Below, in pieces: positions 19,131-28,496 of a stretch of DNA of 49,006 bases. Source of the DNA: an actinobacterium SCGC AAA044-N04 (lineage in GTDB: Bacteria; Actinomycetota; Actinomycetes; Nanopelagicales; Nanopelagicaceae); NCBI GenBank assembly GCA_000378885.1, contig KB900463.1, positions 44,687-93,692 on the forward strand. Direction: 5' to 3'. The number at the start of each line of letters is the position of its first letter. Position 1 is the stretch's first letter. The notes beneath the pieces are model-generated. The model saw nothing but the letters and a program-made list of their open reading frames with translations, had not been told where the DNA came from and did no database searches. A program made the translations under genes and the position numbers.

Positions 19131-21011
19131 ATGCCTGCAATTTCACTTGCTAAGGCGCCGCAACCAGCAGCAACTAATCCGGGGCAGATACGTAACTTCT
19201 GCATCATTGCCCATATTGATCACGGTAAATCAACTCTTGCCGATCGCATGTTGGGAATTACCGAAGTAGTAGAAGCGCGCAATATGCGTGCACAGTATCT
19301 GGATCGTATGGATATCGAACGCGAACGCGGAATCACAATCAAATCTCAAGCAGTACGTCTGCCTTGGCGCAGTGGAATCGATGGTCAGGAATATATCCTG
19401 AACATGATTGACACACCTGGCCACGTTGACTTCACCTATGAAGTTTCTCGCTCACTTGCAGCCTGTGAAGGCGCAGTACTTCTTGTGGATTGCGCCCAAG
19501 GAATTGAAGCTCAGACTTTGGCAAATCTTTATTTAGCGATGGAAAATAATTTAACTATCATTCCGGTGCTCAACAAAATCGATCTACCTAACGCTCAACC
19601 TGAAAAGTTTGCTGCCGAATTAGCAAAGCTCATTGGATGTCAGCCAGAGGATTGTTTGCGCGTTTCAGGTAAAACTGGCGATGGTGTTGCAGAACTACTT
19701 GATCAAATCATTGCTCAAATCCCAGCACCTGTTGGGGATGCAAATGCTCCAGCTCGCGCACTTATCTTTGACTCTGTTTATGATGCCTACCGTGGTGTTG
19801 TCACATATGTTCGTGTAATTGATGGTCACTTGTCTCCACGCGAACAAATTCAAATGTTTTCAACCGGTGTTCGACATGAAGCACTTGAAGTTGGCGTTAT
19901 TTCACCAGAACCACTGGCTTCTAAGGGCTTAGGAGTTGGCGAAGTAGGGTATTTAATTACAGGGGTTAAGGATGTGCGCCAATCACGAGTGGGCGACACG
20001 ATTACTACCTATAACAACCCAACTAAGACAGCTCTTGCTGGATATAAAGATCCAAAGCCAATGGTTTTCTCAGGCCTGTTTCCACTAGATGGTGCAGATT
20101 TTCCTGTGCTACGTGAAGCACTCGATAAGTTACAACTCAATGACGCCGCCCTTGTGTATGAACCAGAAAGTTCTGCGGCTCTAGGTTTTGGTTTCCGTTG
20201 TGGATTCCTTGGGCTCCTCCACATGGAAATTGTGCGTGAGAGACTTGAGCGCGAACATAAACTCAATTTGATTTCAACTGCCCCTAACGTTGTCTATAAC
20301 GTTGTGATGGATGATGGCAAAGAGATTCGCGTTACTAACCCATCAGAGTTTCCTGAAGGAAAAGTTGCAACGGTATATGAACCTATTGTGAAATCAACGA
20401 TTCTGGCACCATCTGAATTCATTGGAACAATTATGGAGCTATGCCAAGAGCGCCGTGGAATCTTGCTCGGTATGGATTACATCTCAGAAGAGAGAGTTGA
20501 AATCCGTTATGACTTACCTTTGGCAGAAATTGTCTTTGACTTCTTTGATCAACTTAAATCTCGCACCAAGGGTTATGCCTCACTTGATTATGAAGAAAAG
20601 GGCGATGCTGAAGGCAATCTTGTAAAGGTTGATATTTTGCTTCAAGGTGAAGCAGTCGATGCGTTCAGTGCAATTGTTCACCGCGATAAGGCTTATGCCT
20701 ATGGCGTGATGATGACTGGCAAGTTACGCGAGCTAATCCCGCGCCAGCAGTTTGAAGTTCCTATTCAAGCCGCAGTTGGTTCTCGCATTATTGCCCGCGA
20801 AAGTATTCGCGCTATCCGCAAAGATGTTTTGGCTAAGTGTTATGGCGGAGATATCTCTCGTAAGCGAAAGCTTTTGGAGAAGCAAAAAGAAGGTAAGAAG
20901 CGCATGAAGATGGTGGGACGCGTTGAAGTTCCACAAGAGGCTTTCGTAGCAGCACTTGCGACCGATGCAGATATTGAAAAGGTCAAGGCTGCTCGCAAAG
21001 CAGGGCAATGA
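19131..21011 (+). CDS. lepA: Elongation factor 4 (LepA)
   Basis: Ribosome-bound GTPase that affects translocation and ribosome assembly under stress. The 626-residue product has G1 AHIDHGKST at 27-35, G3 DTPGH, G4 NKID, the EF-G-like domains II, III and V and the LepA-specific C-terminal domain rich in Lys ([10 protein letters not shown]). The first 18 residues are a lineage-specific extension; ATG 19131 is supported by GAGG 9-12 bp upstream. The stop overlaps hemW by 4 bp. Confidence 0.97.
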   Translation: MPAISLAKAPQPAATNPGQIRNFCIIAHIDHGKSTLADRMLGITEVVEARNMRAQYLDRMDIERERGITIKSQAVRLPWRSGIDGQEYILNMIDTPGHVDFTYEVSRSLAACEGAVLLVDCAQGIEAQTLANLYLAMENNLTIIPVLNKIDLPNAQPEKFAAELAKLIGCQPEDCLRVSGKTGDGVAELLDQIIAQIPAPVGDANAPARALIFDSVYDAYRGVVTYVRVIDGHLSPREQIQMFSTGVRHEALEVGVISPEPLASKGLGVGEVGYLITGVKDVRQSRVGDTITTYNNPTKTALAGYKDPKPMVFSGLFPLDGADFPVLREALDKLQLNDAALVYEPESSAALGFGFRCGFLGLLHMEIVRERLEREHKLNLISTAPNVVYNVVMDDGKEIRVTNPSEFPEGKVATVYEPIVKSTILAPSEFIGTIMELCQERRGILLGMDYISEERVEIRYDLPLAEIVFDFFDQLKSRTKGYASLDYEEKGDAEGNLVKVDILLQGEAVDAFSAIVHRDKAYAYGVMMTGKLRELIPRQQFEVPIQAAVGSRIIARESIRAIRKDVLAKCYGGDISRKRKLLEKQKEGKKRMKMVGRVEVPQEAFVAALATDADIEKVKAARKAGQ

Positions 21012-22129
21012 CGCTCTCTTTCTACGTTCATATCCCGTACTGCATTAAGCGGTGCGGTTACTGCGACTTCAACACCTACACCCCATCAGAACTCCAAGAT
21101 GGTGCAGCCCTTGAAATCGTAAGCAATGACTACATAGATGCCGTATTAAAAGAGTTAGATGCTGCGCCAAAAGATCCGGTTCCAACTATCTTCTTTGGTG
21201 GTGGCACACCATCTTTGCTTCCAGCCGATGATCTGGGTCGTGTAATTGCTGCCATTAAGGCTCGCAATGGTTTGAGCGCAGAGTGTGAAATAACCCTTGA
21301 AGCCAATCCTGATTCAGTAACGAAAGAGAAGTTAGAGCGCTACTTAGAAGTGGGATTTAATCGCATCTCATTCGGCATGCAATCTGCCAAACCACACGTA
21401 TTGGCAGTACTTGATCGCACACACAACCCTGAGAATGTTAAGCGCGCGGTTGATATGGCACGTGGCGCAGGATTTAAGAGCATTAGTGTTGATTTGATAT
21501 ATGGAACCCCAGGTGAATCCTTAGATGATTGGCGCGAAAGCGTGCAAGCCGCACTTGATCTCGATATCGATCACATCAGCGCGTATGCACTCATTGTTGA
21601 AACTGGCACAAAGTTAGCTGCTCAAATTAAACGTGGGGATCTATCAATGCCCGATGATGATTTGATGGCAGATATGTATTTACTAGTGGATCAAATGTGT
21701 GAAGCACGTGGGCTGAGCTGGTATGAACTTTCTAACTGGTCAAAGCCTTCGCACGAATGCCGCCACAACATTGCATACTGGGAAAATAGAAACTGGTGGG
21801 GACTTGGGCCAGGAGCACATTCACACGTTGATGGAAAGCGCTTTTGGAATGTTAAGCACCCCAATGCTTATAAGGAAAAGCTATTTGCTTCGCAATCACC
21901 TATTCACGAAAGTGAAGATTTAACTTCAGAACAAAAAGTTCATGAATCAATCATGCTGGGGATTCGTATGCGAGATGGTTTGCAGATTTCACTTCTTGAG
22001 CCTCATCAACTAGAGCTTCTGGGGACTTATCGTGAAAATGGATATATCGAACTGCGTGATGATCGCGTCTTGTTGACTCCCGTGGGGCGCTTGATTGCAG
22101 ATCGAATCGTGCGAGAAATAACTTTCTAG
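21008..22129 (+). CDS. hemW: HemW-like radical SAM protein, putative haem chaperone
   Basis: Radical SAM protein, 373 residues, with the cluster motif C-x3-C-x2-C at Cys12, Cys16, Cys19 (CIKRCGYC). That motif followed by DFNTY marks the HemW/HemN-like family. HemW binds haem and hands it to respiratory enzymes; it is not the oxygen-independent coproporphyrinogen oxidase with which it is often confused. The lepA-hemW-hrcA-dnaJ order is conserved in actinobacteria. Its ATG overlaps the lepA stop. Confidence 0.9.
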   Translation: MTLSFYVHIPYCIKRCGYCDFNTYTPSELQDGAALEIVSNDYIDAVLKELDAAPKDPVPTIFFGGGTPSLLPADDLGRVIAAIKARNGLSAECEITLEANPDSVTKEKLERYLEVGFNRISFGMQSAKPHVLAVLDRTHNPENVKRAVDMARGAGFKSISVDLIYGTPGESLDDWRESVQAALDLDIDHISAYALIVETGTKLAAQIKRGDLSMPDDDLMADMYLLVDQMCEARGLSWYELSNWSKPSHECRHNIAYWENRNWWGLGPGAHSHVDGKRFWNVKHPNAYKEKLFASQSPIHESEDLTSEQKVHESIMLGIRMRDGLQISLLEPHQLELLGTYRENGYIELRDDRVLLTPVGRLIADRIVREITF

Positions 22130-22144
22130 TAACCTAGGCCCACT

Positions 22145-22873
22145 ATGTCATCCCGCCGTCTTGAAATCCTCCGCGCAATTGTCGATGAGTATGTCTCGAC
22201 GCAGGAACCAGTCGGCTCAAAGTCAATCGCCGACCACCATGGACTCGGGATTTCACCTGCAACTATTCGAAATGAAATGGCTGTTCTTGAAGAAGAGGGC
22301 TTAATTACACAACCTCACACAAGTGCTGGCCGAATTCCAACAGATCTTGGATATCGAGTCTTCGTTGATAAGTTAGCGACAGTTAAGCCTCTATCTGCAG
22401 CTGAGCGCCGAGCTATTGAAGCATTTCTTCAGGGCTCTAATGATTTAGAAGAGTTATTGAAAAGATCTGCCAAGTTATTAGCAGATATTACAAAACAAGT
22501 TGCTGTTGTAACTTTCCCAATTATTGGAGAAGGCCGAGAGAAGATGGCAATCTCAGGAACAGCTAACTTAGCTCGATCTGGTGAAGATTTAGGTCTTACT
22601 CTCTCACCTATTCTTGAAGCACTTGAAGAACAAGTTGTTATTTTGCGTTTGCTAGATGAGGCCCGTTCAACTGTTCATGTTCGAATCGGTAGTGAGCAGA
22701 ATGAGACAAATCTGCAAACAACATCATTGGTCACAGTTGGTTACGGTGTTGAGTCTGCCCAACATGGCGCAGTAGGTGTCTTAGGGCCAACTCGCATGGA
22801 TTACGCAGGTTCTATTGCTGCAGTTTCTGCAGTTGCCCGTTATGTTGGCCGTTTTATTGATGAAGGTGCATAA
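22145..22873 (+). CDS. hrcA: Heat-inducible repressor HrcA, internally shortened
   Basis: HrcA normally binds CIRCE operators before groE and dnaK genes. The product is 242 residues while the family has about 340. The N-terminal winged helix (SSRRLEILRAIVDEY to about 85) is intact, and so is the C-terminal stretch from SGTANLARSGEDLG to YVGRFIDEG. Between them, the sequence passes from AVVTFP (about residue 120) straight to IIGEGREKMAISGTANL, skipping roughly 100 residues that form the first part of the GAF-like dimerisation domain. The frame is open throughout. No CIRCE-like TTAGCACTC inverted repeat is seen in the window. Whether the protein still represses is uncertain. Confidence 0.85.
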   Translation: MSSRRLEILRAIVDEYVSTQEPVGSKSIADHHGLGISPATIRNEMAVLEEEGLITQPHTSAGRIPTDLGYRVFVDKLATVKPLSAAERRAIEAFLQGSNDLEELLKRSAKLLADITKQVAVVTFPIIGEGREKMAISGTANLARSGEDLGLTLSPILEALEEQVVILRLLDEARSTVHVRIGSEQNETNLQTTSLVTVGYGVESAQHGAVGVLGPTRMDYAGSIAAVSAVARYVGRFIDEGA

Positions 22874-22874
22874 G

Positions 22875-23975
22875 TTGAGCGATCATTACCAAACGTTAGG
22901 TGTTTCACGAGAAGCCTCAGCTGATGAAATTAAGAAGGCTTATCGCAAGTTAGCCCGTGAACTGCATCCAGATGTGAATCCAGATCCAGCGGTGCAAGAT
23001 AAATTCAAAGAAATCACTGCTGCATATGAAGTATTAAGTGATTCCCAAAAGCGTCAGTCATATGACATGGGCGGTAGCGCATTTGGTGGTGGCGGTTTTG
23101 GTGGTGGCTTTAGCGACATCATGGATGCATTCTTTGGTGGCGGTGGATCACGTGGACCACGTCCACGCATGCGTGCAGGGCAAGATTCTTTGATTCGTGT
23201 GCAAGTTGATTTACATGAAGCATGCTTTGGAACAGAGCGCGAGATAACTGTTGAAAGCGCAGTTGTGTGTCCTAAGTGCACAGGAAGTGGCTGTATTGAT
23301 GGGGCCCAACCAACAACATGTGGGGTTTGTCGAGGACGCGGTGAAACTCAGCAAGTAGTGCGCTCGGTTATTGGTCAAGTGATGACATCACGCCCATGTA
23401 ATGCATGTGGTGGATATGGAAGTGTTATTCAAAACCCTTGCCGTGAGTGCGCAGGTGAAGGTCGAGTTCGATCTCGTCAGAATATTCAAGTGAAGATCCC
23501 TGCTGGAGTTGAAACTGGAAATCGCATTCAACTATCAGGCCGCGGTGAAGTGGGACATGGTGGGGGACCAGCAGGAGATTTATATGTTGAAATCGTAGAA
23601 ACAGATCATGATTATTTGATCCGTGAAGGCGATACTTTGCATATGTCACTCTCTGTCTCAATGAGCGCTGCAGCTATCGGCACGACAGTCACAGTTGAAT
23701 CTTTAGATGGCCCAGTTGAAGTAAATGTTAAAGCAGGAACTCAAAGTGGAACACCAATAGCGATTAAGGGCAAAGGCATGACTCGCTTGCGCCATGGCGG
23801 ACGTGGAGATTTAGTTGTTCATGTCGAGGTCCAAACACCCACAAAACTTAGCCGTGAAGAGGAAGAGCTTTTGAAGAAGTTTGCAGATTTGCGTGGAGAA
23901 AAATCAGGAGATGCCCACGTGAAAAACCCTGAGGGTGGAATCTTTTCCAAGATCAAAGGTGCGTTTACCAAATAA
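22875..23975 (+). CDS. dnaJ: Chaperone DnaJ
   Basis: Hsp40 co-chaperone that activates DnaK, 366 residues. It has a J domain with HPD at 31-33, a Gly/Phe-rich linker (GGGGFGGGFSD), four zinc repeats (CPKCTGSG, CGVCRGRG, CNACGGYG, CRECAGEG) and the C-terminal substrate-binding domains. The start is TTG 22875, one base after the hrcA stop; upstream in-frame codons overlap hrcA and lack J-domain similarity. It is the HrcA-linked DnaJ2-type copy of actinobacteria. The stop overlaps rsmE as TAATG. Confidence 0.95.
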   Translation: MSDHYQTLGVSREASADEIKKAYRKLARELHPDVNPDPAVQDKFKEITAAYEVLSDSQKRQSYDMGGSAFGGGGFGGGFSDIMDAFFGGGGSRGPRPRMRAGQDSLIRVQVDLHEACFGTEREITVESAVVCPKCTGSGCIDGAQPTTCGVCRGRGETQQVVRSVIGQVMTSRPCNACGGYGSVIQNPCRECAGEGRVRSRQNIQVKIPAGVETGNRIQLSGRGEVGHGGGPAGDLYVEIVETDHDYLIREGDTLHMSLSVSMSAAAIGTTVTVESLDGPVEVNVKAGTQSGTPIAIKGKGMTRLRHGGRGDLVVHVEVQTPTKLSREEEELLKKFADLRGEKSGDAHVKNPEGGIFSKIKGAFTK

Positions 23976-24685
23976 TGTTGACTCTATTTTTCGTCGATGA
24001 CCTGCCCACAACGGTGGGGCAGATTTATGAATTTGATAATGAAGATGCCAACCATGCCGTGAGGGTATTGCGCATGAAAGCAGGGGATTTGTTCATGCTC
24101 AGTGATGGGCAAGGCAGTTGGAGCCAAGTTAAAGCCTTTGCAGTTAAGAAGAAGTCCCTTGAAGTTGAGGTTATGGCATCTGGTTTTCAAGAGGCGATTC
24201 CAACAACAATTACTGTCGTTCAGGCGTTACCGAAGAGTGATCGTGCGAAAGAGGCAATTGAGCTATTAACTGAGGCTGGCGTTGATCGCATCGTGCCATG
24301 GCAGGCATCTCGCAGCATTGGCAAAGTCTCTGAGAAGTTCTCAATTACAGCCCGTGAAGCAAGTAAGCAATCACGCAGATTACGTATTCCAGAAGTTACG
24401 GATATTGCAACAACCCAGCAGATTTGTGAGGCAATCAAGCTCAGTGACTTAGCTGTTGTTTTCCATGAAAGCACTACAACAAAGCTCAGTGATGCAATCT
24501 CTTCACACAATGTTGCAAGCCTTCTTGTCATCATTGGACCTGAGGGTGGGATAACACCAACAGAGCTTGATCAATTCGTCGAAGCAGGGGCAAAGGTTGC
24601 GCTGATGGGTCGACCAATCTTGCGCTCAGCACATGCAGGTATTGCAGCAGTGGCGGCTATTTCAGCCCTGCTCAAGGTATGGTAA
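23975..24685 (+). CDS. rsmE: 16S rRNA m3U1498 methyltransferase
   Basis: SPOUT-class methyltransferase that methylates U1498 of 16S rRNA. The 236-residue product has an N-terminal PUA-like domain and the C-terminal knot with IIGPEGGITPTEL and the LMGRPILRSAHAGIAA motif that closes the SAM pocket. ATG 23975 overlaps the dnaJ stop. It is followed by the HIT gene 4 bp after its stop. Confidence 0.94.
   Translation: MLTLFFVDDLPTTVGQIYEFDNEDANHAVRVLRMKAGDLFMLSDGQGSWSQVKAFAVKKKSLEVEVMASGFQEAIPTTITVVQALPKSDRAKEAIELLTEAGVDRIVPWQASRSIGKVSEKFSITAREASKQSRRLRIPEVTDIATTQQICEAIKLSDLAVVFHESTTTKLSDAISSHNVASLLVIIGPEGGITPTELDQFVEAGAKVALMGRPILRSAHAGIAAVAAISALLKVW
24678..24683 (+). promoter_or_regulatory. Candidate -10 box before the HIT gene
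   Basis: TATGGT within the last codons of rsmE ends 6 nt before the GTG start of the HIT gene, the same spacing seen at other starts here. The identical hexamer serves the TSUP gene. Confidence 0.35.
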
Positions 24686-24689
24686 TTAC

Positions 24690-25037
24690 GTGGCGCTAGA
24701 TTCAAACTGCTTGTTCTGCAAAATCATCACTGGCGATATTCCTGCGCAAATAATTTATCGCAATGAAAATGTTGTGGCATTTAATGACATTGACCCACAA
24801 GCACCAACCCACGTTTTAATTGTTCCCACGCTGCATGTTGAAAATGCAGCTGGCTTAGCCAAGATGTCTCCTACGCTAACGGCTGATCTTTTTGTTGCAG
24901 CGGGGGAGATTGCGGCAAAGAACGGCTTAACTGGTTACAGAACCGTCTTTAACACTGGCGCAGAGGCCGGACAATCAGTTTTCCACGCTCACTTGCATCT
25001 TCTTGGTGGGCGTGGACTGGCCTGGCCCCCAGGTTAA
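24690..25037 (+). CDS. HIT-family nucleotide hydrolase (HinT-like)
   Basis: Histidine-triad protein of 115 residues. It has the N-terminal CLFCKII motif and the triad H-x-H-x-H at His99, His101, His103, close to the C-terminus LAWPPG. HinT-type enzymes hydrolyse nucleoside phosphoramidates and adenylates. The start GTG 24690 is taken from the family N-terminus. The last 35 bases, including the stop, belong to the 95-bp inverted repeat that is found again at the end of the window. In actinobacteria a gene of this type precedes phoH, and 17 bp after the stop a phoH start is indeed present, but it breaks off after 43 bases. Confidence 0.93.
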   Translation: MALDSNCLFCKIITGDIPAQIIYRNENVVAFNDIDPQAPTHVLIVPTLHVENAAGLAKMSPTLTADLFVAAGEIAAKNGLTGYRTVFNTGAEAGQSVFHAHLHLLGGRGLAWPPG

Positions 25038-25054
25038 AGATAGATTTAGCATTA

Positions 25055-25097
25055 ATGGAACGCACACTCATCACGGTCCCAACCTCTATTCCCATGG
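25055..25097 (+). pseudogene. phoH: 5' fragment of phoH, cut by the fold-back junction
   Basis: The ATG at 25055 opens the same first 14 codons (MERTLITVPTSIPM) as the complete phoH on the minus strand at 48954. After 25097 the sequence becomes the antisense of fdsB and the frame soon stops. The intact copy elsewhere means this fragment is probably an artefact of a chimeric join, not a decayed gene. Confidence 0.9.
25092..25097. other. Junction microhomology CCATGG
   Basis: The self-complementary hexamer is shared by phoH (CCCATGG at the end of codon 14) and by fdsB (codons for Ala-His-Gly read on the minus strand). The switch between the two sequences happens inside it. A short, palindromic overlap is typical of inverted chimeric joins. 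Confidence 0.8.
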
Positions 25098-25447
25098 GCT
25101 TCATAGTCAGAGAGTGAAAGTGGATCAATGATTCCAACGCGCTTAAAGGTCACACGATCTTGACTAGCTAACCACTCAATCTTCTCGCTCTCACCAAGAG
25201 ATAACTTATGAGTACCACCATGCATGAAATCTGCAGCAACCAAGGAATCAATATCTTCTACAGATACGGGGCCATAGGCAACGCGACCCTTTTCAGTTTC
25301 TACTTCCACCATTGGTTCTAACCACAGCGCACCACGTGAACCATTGCGAATAATTGTTGCTCCAGTGACTTTATGTGCAATAGCCGCAGCAACATCATCT
25401 GCGCCAACTGAGATTGCGGCACTATCACCTGGAACATAGATCTTCAT
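25092..25447 (-). CDS. fdsB: NAD-dependent formate dehydrogenase beta subunit, N-terminal part only
   Basis: The first about 118 residues fit the NuoF-like beta subunit of Fds-type formate dehydrogenase: a start MKIYVPGDSAAISVGADDVA, a thioredoxin-like segment and the linker VGIIDPLSLSDYEAHG, which normally leads into the FMN/NADH-binding NuoF domain. At Gly118 the sequence switches to antisense phoH; the apparent 12 further residues down to 25052 are not native. The FMN, NADH and FeS parts are missing. ATG 25447 overlaps the fdsG stop. The alternative, complex I subunit NuoF, is less likely because no nuo genes adjoin and the neighbours are fhs and fdsG. Confidence 0.75.
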
Positions 25448-25869
25448 ATGCGGGCCTGTGCAATCTTCTCAACGCTGGCACGGCCAAGGATTGCACCATT
25501 AACCATTGCACATGGTCCGAGTGCGCAGTTACCAAAGCAGTAACCATCATGGACTTCTTTGCCAAACTTAGCTTTCGCATCTTTCTCTAGCTGACGAGAT
25601 CCCACTGCCTGGCAAGCCTCTGCCACACAGACAGAGATCTGATTTTCAGTTGGAGCTTCAGTGAGTAGATCATGATAAAAAGTTAAAACACCATGAATAT
25701 CGGCTCGAGACTTATTAAAAAAGTTAGCAACCAATGTGACATCTTCCTTATGAACATAACCAAACTCCTTTTGAAGAGCTTGCAGAGCCATAAGGACTGC
25801 TCCTTTTTCCTCGCGCAAGGTCGCAAGAACAGCTAACGCTGCCTCTTGTGACCAAGTCGAATACTTCAT
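25444..25869 (-). CDS. fdsG: Formate dehydrogenase gamma subunit, NuoE-like
   Basis: A [2Fe-2S] protein of 141 residues in the thioredoxin-like NuoE family. The four cluster ligands are Cys81 and Cys86 (CVAEAC) and Cys111 and Cys115 (CFGNC). In Fds-type enzymes this subunit passes electrons between the FeS relay and the FMN subunit. It overlaps fhs upstream by 3 bp and fdsB downstream by 4 bp. The order fdsG-fdsB is that of NAD-dependent molybdenum formate dehydrogenases, in which fdsA would come next. Confidence 0.8.
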   Translation of the reverse strand: MKYSTWSQEAALAVLATLREEKGAVLMALQALQKEFGYVHKEDVTLVANFFNKSRADIHGVLTFYHDLLTEAPTENQISVCVAEACQAVGSRQLEKDAKAKFGKEVHDGYCFGNCALGPCAMVNGAILGRASVEKIAQARI

Positions 25870-27533
25870 TAGAACAGACCAACTACCTTTCCATCAATGT
25901 AATCAATGCGCTCAGCCGATGGCACCTTAGGTAGTCCTGGCATTGTCATGATTTCTCCGCAGATCATCACGATGAACTCAGCACCTGCTGAGAGTTTTAC
26001 TTCGCGCACATTGATGGTGTGACCACTTGGAGCACCGCGCAGAGCCGCGTCCGTTGAGAAGGAATACTGTGTTTTTGCCACACAAATTGGGAAGTTTCCA
26101 TAGCCAGATGCTTCAAGCTCTTTGAGCTTTGCGTGCACCTTGGCATCAGCGGTGACATCCTTTGCGCCATAAATTTTTGTGGCTACTGCATTGATTTTCT
26201 CCCACAATGTTGCACTATCTTCATAGACAAAAGTCATTGATTGAGGCTTTTCACATAGTTCAACAACAGCATGGGCTAAATCTGCAGCACCTTTACCGCC
26301 ATCGGCCCAGTGAGTTGCAAGAACAATCTTCACACCTAGCTTTTCAACACGAGAGCGCAGGAGTTCAACTTCAGCCTTTGTATCGCTAGTGAAGTTGTTG
26401 ATTGAAACAACTAGCGGAAGGTTATAGACCTTAGTGATGTTATTGATGTGACGCTCAAGGTTTACAAGACCTGCCTCAAGTGCTGGCAAGTTCTCCTCTG
26501 TGATTGTCTTTAGATCTGCCCCACCGTGGTATTTGATTGCACGAATCGTTGCAACTAATACGCAGGCAGAAGGACGTAGTCCAGATTTGCGACATTTGAT
26601 GTCAATAAACTTCTCAGCTCCAAGATCTGCTCCAAAACCAGCCTCTGTCAGAACATAGTCAGCTAACTTCATAGCAGATGTTGTAGCAACAACCGAGTTA
26701 CAACCATGAGCGATATTGGCAAAGGGTCCACCGTGAATAAAGGCTGGGGTGTTTTCTAAAGTTTGAACTAAGTTTGGTTGGAATGCATCCTTCAAAATAA
26801 CAGTCATAGCACCTTGTGCTTTGAGATCACTTGCAAGAACTGGCTTTTTGTCCTTGGTGTAACCAACAACGATTTTACCAATCTTTTCTTTCAAATCTTC
26901 GATAGATGTTGCCAGGCAGAAGATTGCCATGATTTCTGAGGCAACAACGATGTCGAAGCCGTCGCTGCGTGGGTAACCATTACCAACACCACCAAGGGAT
27001 GCAACAATTTCACGCAATGCACGATCGTTCATATCAACTACACGCTTCCACGCAATACGACGAACATCGATATTGAGTTCATTGCCATGGTGGATGTGGT
27101 TATCTAGAAGAGCTGCAAGTAAGTTGTTTGCAAGGGCTATAGCGTTGAAATCCCCAGTGAAGTGCAGATTGATATCTTCCATTGGAACTACCTGGGCATA
27201 ACCGCCACCAGCTGCTCCACCCTTCATTCCAAAGACTGGACCCAGAGATGGTTCACGTAAAGCAATCATTGCATTTTTACCAATATGGCGAAGAGCATCA
27301 CCTAGACCAACGGTTGTTGTTGTCTTTCCTTCACCTGCAGGTGTCGGGCTAATGGCAGTTACCAAAATCAACTTTGAGTTATCGCGCTTTGGCAAAGATG
27401 TCAGATATTTCAAATTGACTTTGGCTTTGTATTTTCCATAGGCTTCTAAGTTATCTGCATCAATTCCTAAGCTGGCACCGATTTCGGTGACTGGCTTCAT
27501 CGTTGCAGCTTGTGCAATTTCGATATCTGACAT
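25869..27533 (-). CDS. fhs: Formate-tetrahydrofolate ligase
   Basis: Joins formate and tetrahydrofolate to 10-formyl-THF with ATP; the reaction is reversible and can release formate and ATP during C1 oxidation. The 554-residue product has the P-loop PAGEGKTT at 65-72 and the family motifs [18 protein letters not shown] and [16 protein letters not shown]. The start is ATG 27533, 3 bp after the etfA stop. Its place between ETF and formate dehydrogenase genes favours a role in oxidation of methyl-derived C1 units over assimilation. Confidence 0.96.
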   Translation of the reverse strand: MSDIEIAQAATMKPVTEIGASLGIDADNLEAYGKYKAKVNLKYLTSLPKRDNSKLILVTAISPTPAGEGKTTTTVGLGDALRHIGKNAMIALREPSLGPVFGMKGGAAGGGYAQVVPMEDINLHFTGDFNAIALANNLLAALLDNHIHHGNELNIDVRRIAWKRVVDMNDRALREIVASLGGVGNGYPRSDGFDIVVASEIMAIFCLATSIEDLKEKIGKIVVGYTKDKKPVLASDLKAQGAMTVILKDAFQPNLVQTLENTPAFIHGGPFANIAHGCNSVVATTSAMKLADYVLTEAGFGADLGAEKFIDIKCRKSGLRPSACVLVATIRAIKYHGGADLKTITEENLPALEAGLVNLERHINNITKVYNLPLVVSINNFTSDTKAEVELLRSRVEKLGVKIVLATHWADGGKGAADLAHAVVELCEKPQSMTFVYEDSATLWEKINAVATKIYGAKDVTADAKVHAKLKELEASGYGNFPICVAKTQYSFSTDAALRGAPSGHTINVREVKLSAGAEFIVMICGEIMTMPGLPKVPSAERIDYIDGKVVGLF

Positions 27534-27536
27534 TTT

Positions 27537-28496
27537 TTATCCCTTGGCTTGACGTATTGCGCTAGTTAGCGCTGGTATTACTTGGTGCAGGTCACCAATA
27601 ATTGCGTAATCTGCATAGCTAAGAATTGGAGCTTCTGGATCTGTATTAATTACAACGATTGTTTTGCTGTTTTTCATACCTGCGATGTGCTGCATCGCAC
27701 CTGAGATACCCGCTGCGATATAGAGATCTGGTGCAACTTTTGTTCCAGTCTGACCCACCTGCTCAGCATGTGGACGCCAACCAGAACTTGTTACAACGCG
27801 AGAACAACCAACTGTTCCGCCTAGCAATGATGCAAGTTCTTCGATTTGTCCAAAGCCTTCAGGTCCACCAACACCGCGTCCGCCAGAGACAATTACCTTG
27901 GCATCAACCAGTGTTACGCCACCCTTTGATTCACCAGCATCACGACTTAGGACTTTGACTGCGTAATCTTGTGGCTCTAGTGCAGGTTCAAACTCTGCAA
28001 CAGTTGCAGCGCCGCCATTTGCAGATTCTGGTTCTGTTGAAAACGCTAGAACACTTGCAATCAATAGATCTGCGTGAACATTTGCAGATTCAATGAGATT
28101 GCCCGCCCAACGTGCACGAAGCACATGGTGAGGTGAACCTAAGGTGATTTCTGAACACTCAGCTGCCATTGGAAGGTCTAGAAACGCAGCTAAATGCGCT
28201 AACTGTTCATTTCCACGTGGGCTTCCAGCGGCCAATACAGCTTCTGGCTTTAGTTTTTCAACTAAATCTTTAAGAGCGCGACCAGATGCCATTGGTGTGT
28301 AATCGGTCAGGTTTGCATGAGTTGCAACGTGTAAGACCTTTGCACCGTATTCACCGACGATGCCAGCAAGTGCTGCGCCTTCTTTACCAATTACAATTGC
28401 TTCAACATCTTGGCCTAATTTGCGGGCAGCAGTTAATGCACGAAGTGAGAGTTGATCTAGTTCACCACGGTCATGATCTACGAGTACAAGAATCAT
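27537..28496 (-). CDS. etfA: Electron transfer flavoprotein alpha subunit
   Basis: FAD-binding subunit of ETF, 319 residues. The C-terminal FAD domain has the signature LYIAAGISGAMQHIAGM followed by VVINTDPEAPI near residue 285. It takes electrons from flavoprotein dehydrogenases, here most likely the adjacent dimethylglycine/sarcosine-type enzyme, and would pass them to an ETF-quinone oxidoreductase, which is not in this window. Its ATG overlaps the etfB stop by one base. Confidence 0.95.
   Translation of the reverse strand: MILVLVDHDRGELDQLSLRALTAARKLGQDVEAIVIGKEGAALAGIVGEYGAKVLHVATHANLTDYTPMASGRALKDLVEKLKPEAVLAAGSPRGNEQLAHLAAFLDLPMAAECSEITLGSPHHVLRARWAGNLIESANVHADLLIASVLAFSTEPESANGGAATVAEFEPALEPQDYAVKVLSRDAGESKGGVTLVDAKVIVSGGRGVGGPEGFGQIEELASLLGGTVGCSRVVTSSGWRPHAEQVGQTGTKVAPDLYIAAGISGAMQHIAGMKNSKTIVVINTDPEAPILSYADYAIIGDLHQVIPALTSAIRQAKG

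Larger units (their letters stand above)
25003..25097 (+). repeat. 95-bp perfect inverted repeat, left copy
   Basis: Every base from 25003 to 25097 matches the reverse complement of 48912-49006 (paired positions add to 74009). It contains the last 35 bases of the HIT gene, the 17-bp gap and the first 43 bases of phoH. The match breaks at 25098 (G here, T in the intact phoH). The right copy runs to the final base of the window, so its outer limit is unknown. Confidence 0.98.

Noticed and set aside
21008-22129. Oxygen-independent coproporphyrinogen III oxidase (HemN)
   Set aside because: The short length, cluster spacing and lepA-hrcA context fit HemW, which is often mislabelled as HemN.
22130-22144. 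A CIRCE operator or leaderless promoter directly before hrcA
   Set aside because: No TTAGCACTC inverted repeat is present. A TAACCT hexamer ends 9 nt before the ATG, outside the spacing seen at the other genes.
25052-25091. Twelve C-terminal residues that extend fdsB into a complete-looking 131-residue protein
   Set aside because: These bases are the antisense of the phoH 5' end, so the tail is produced by the fold-back join and is not a real C-terminus.
25444-25869. nuoE of respiratory complex I
   Set aside because: Sequence fits the NuoE family, but the neighbours are fhs and an FdsB-like start, and no other nuo gene is present; the formate dehydrogenase gamma subunit is the better call.
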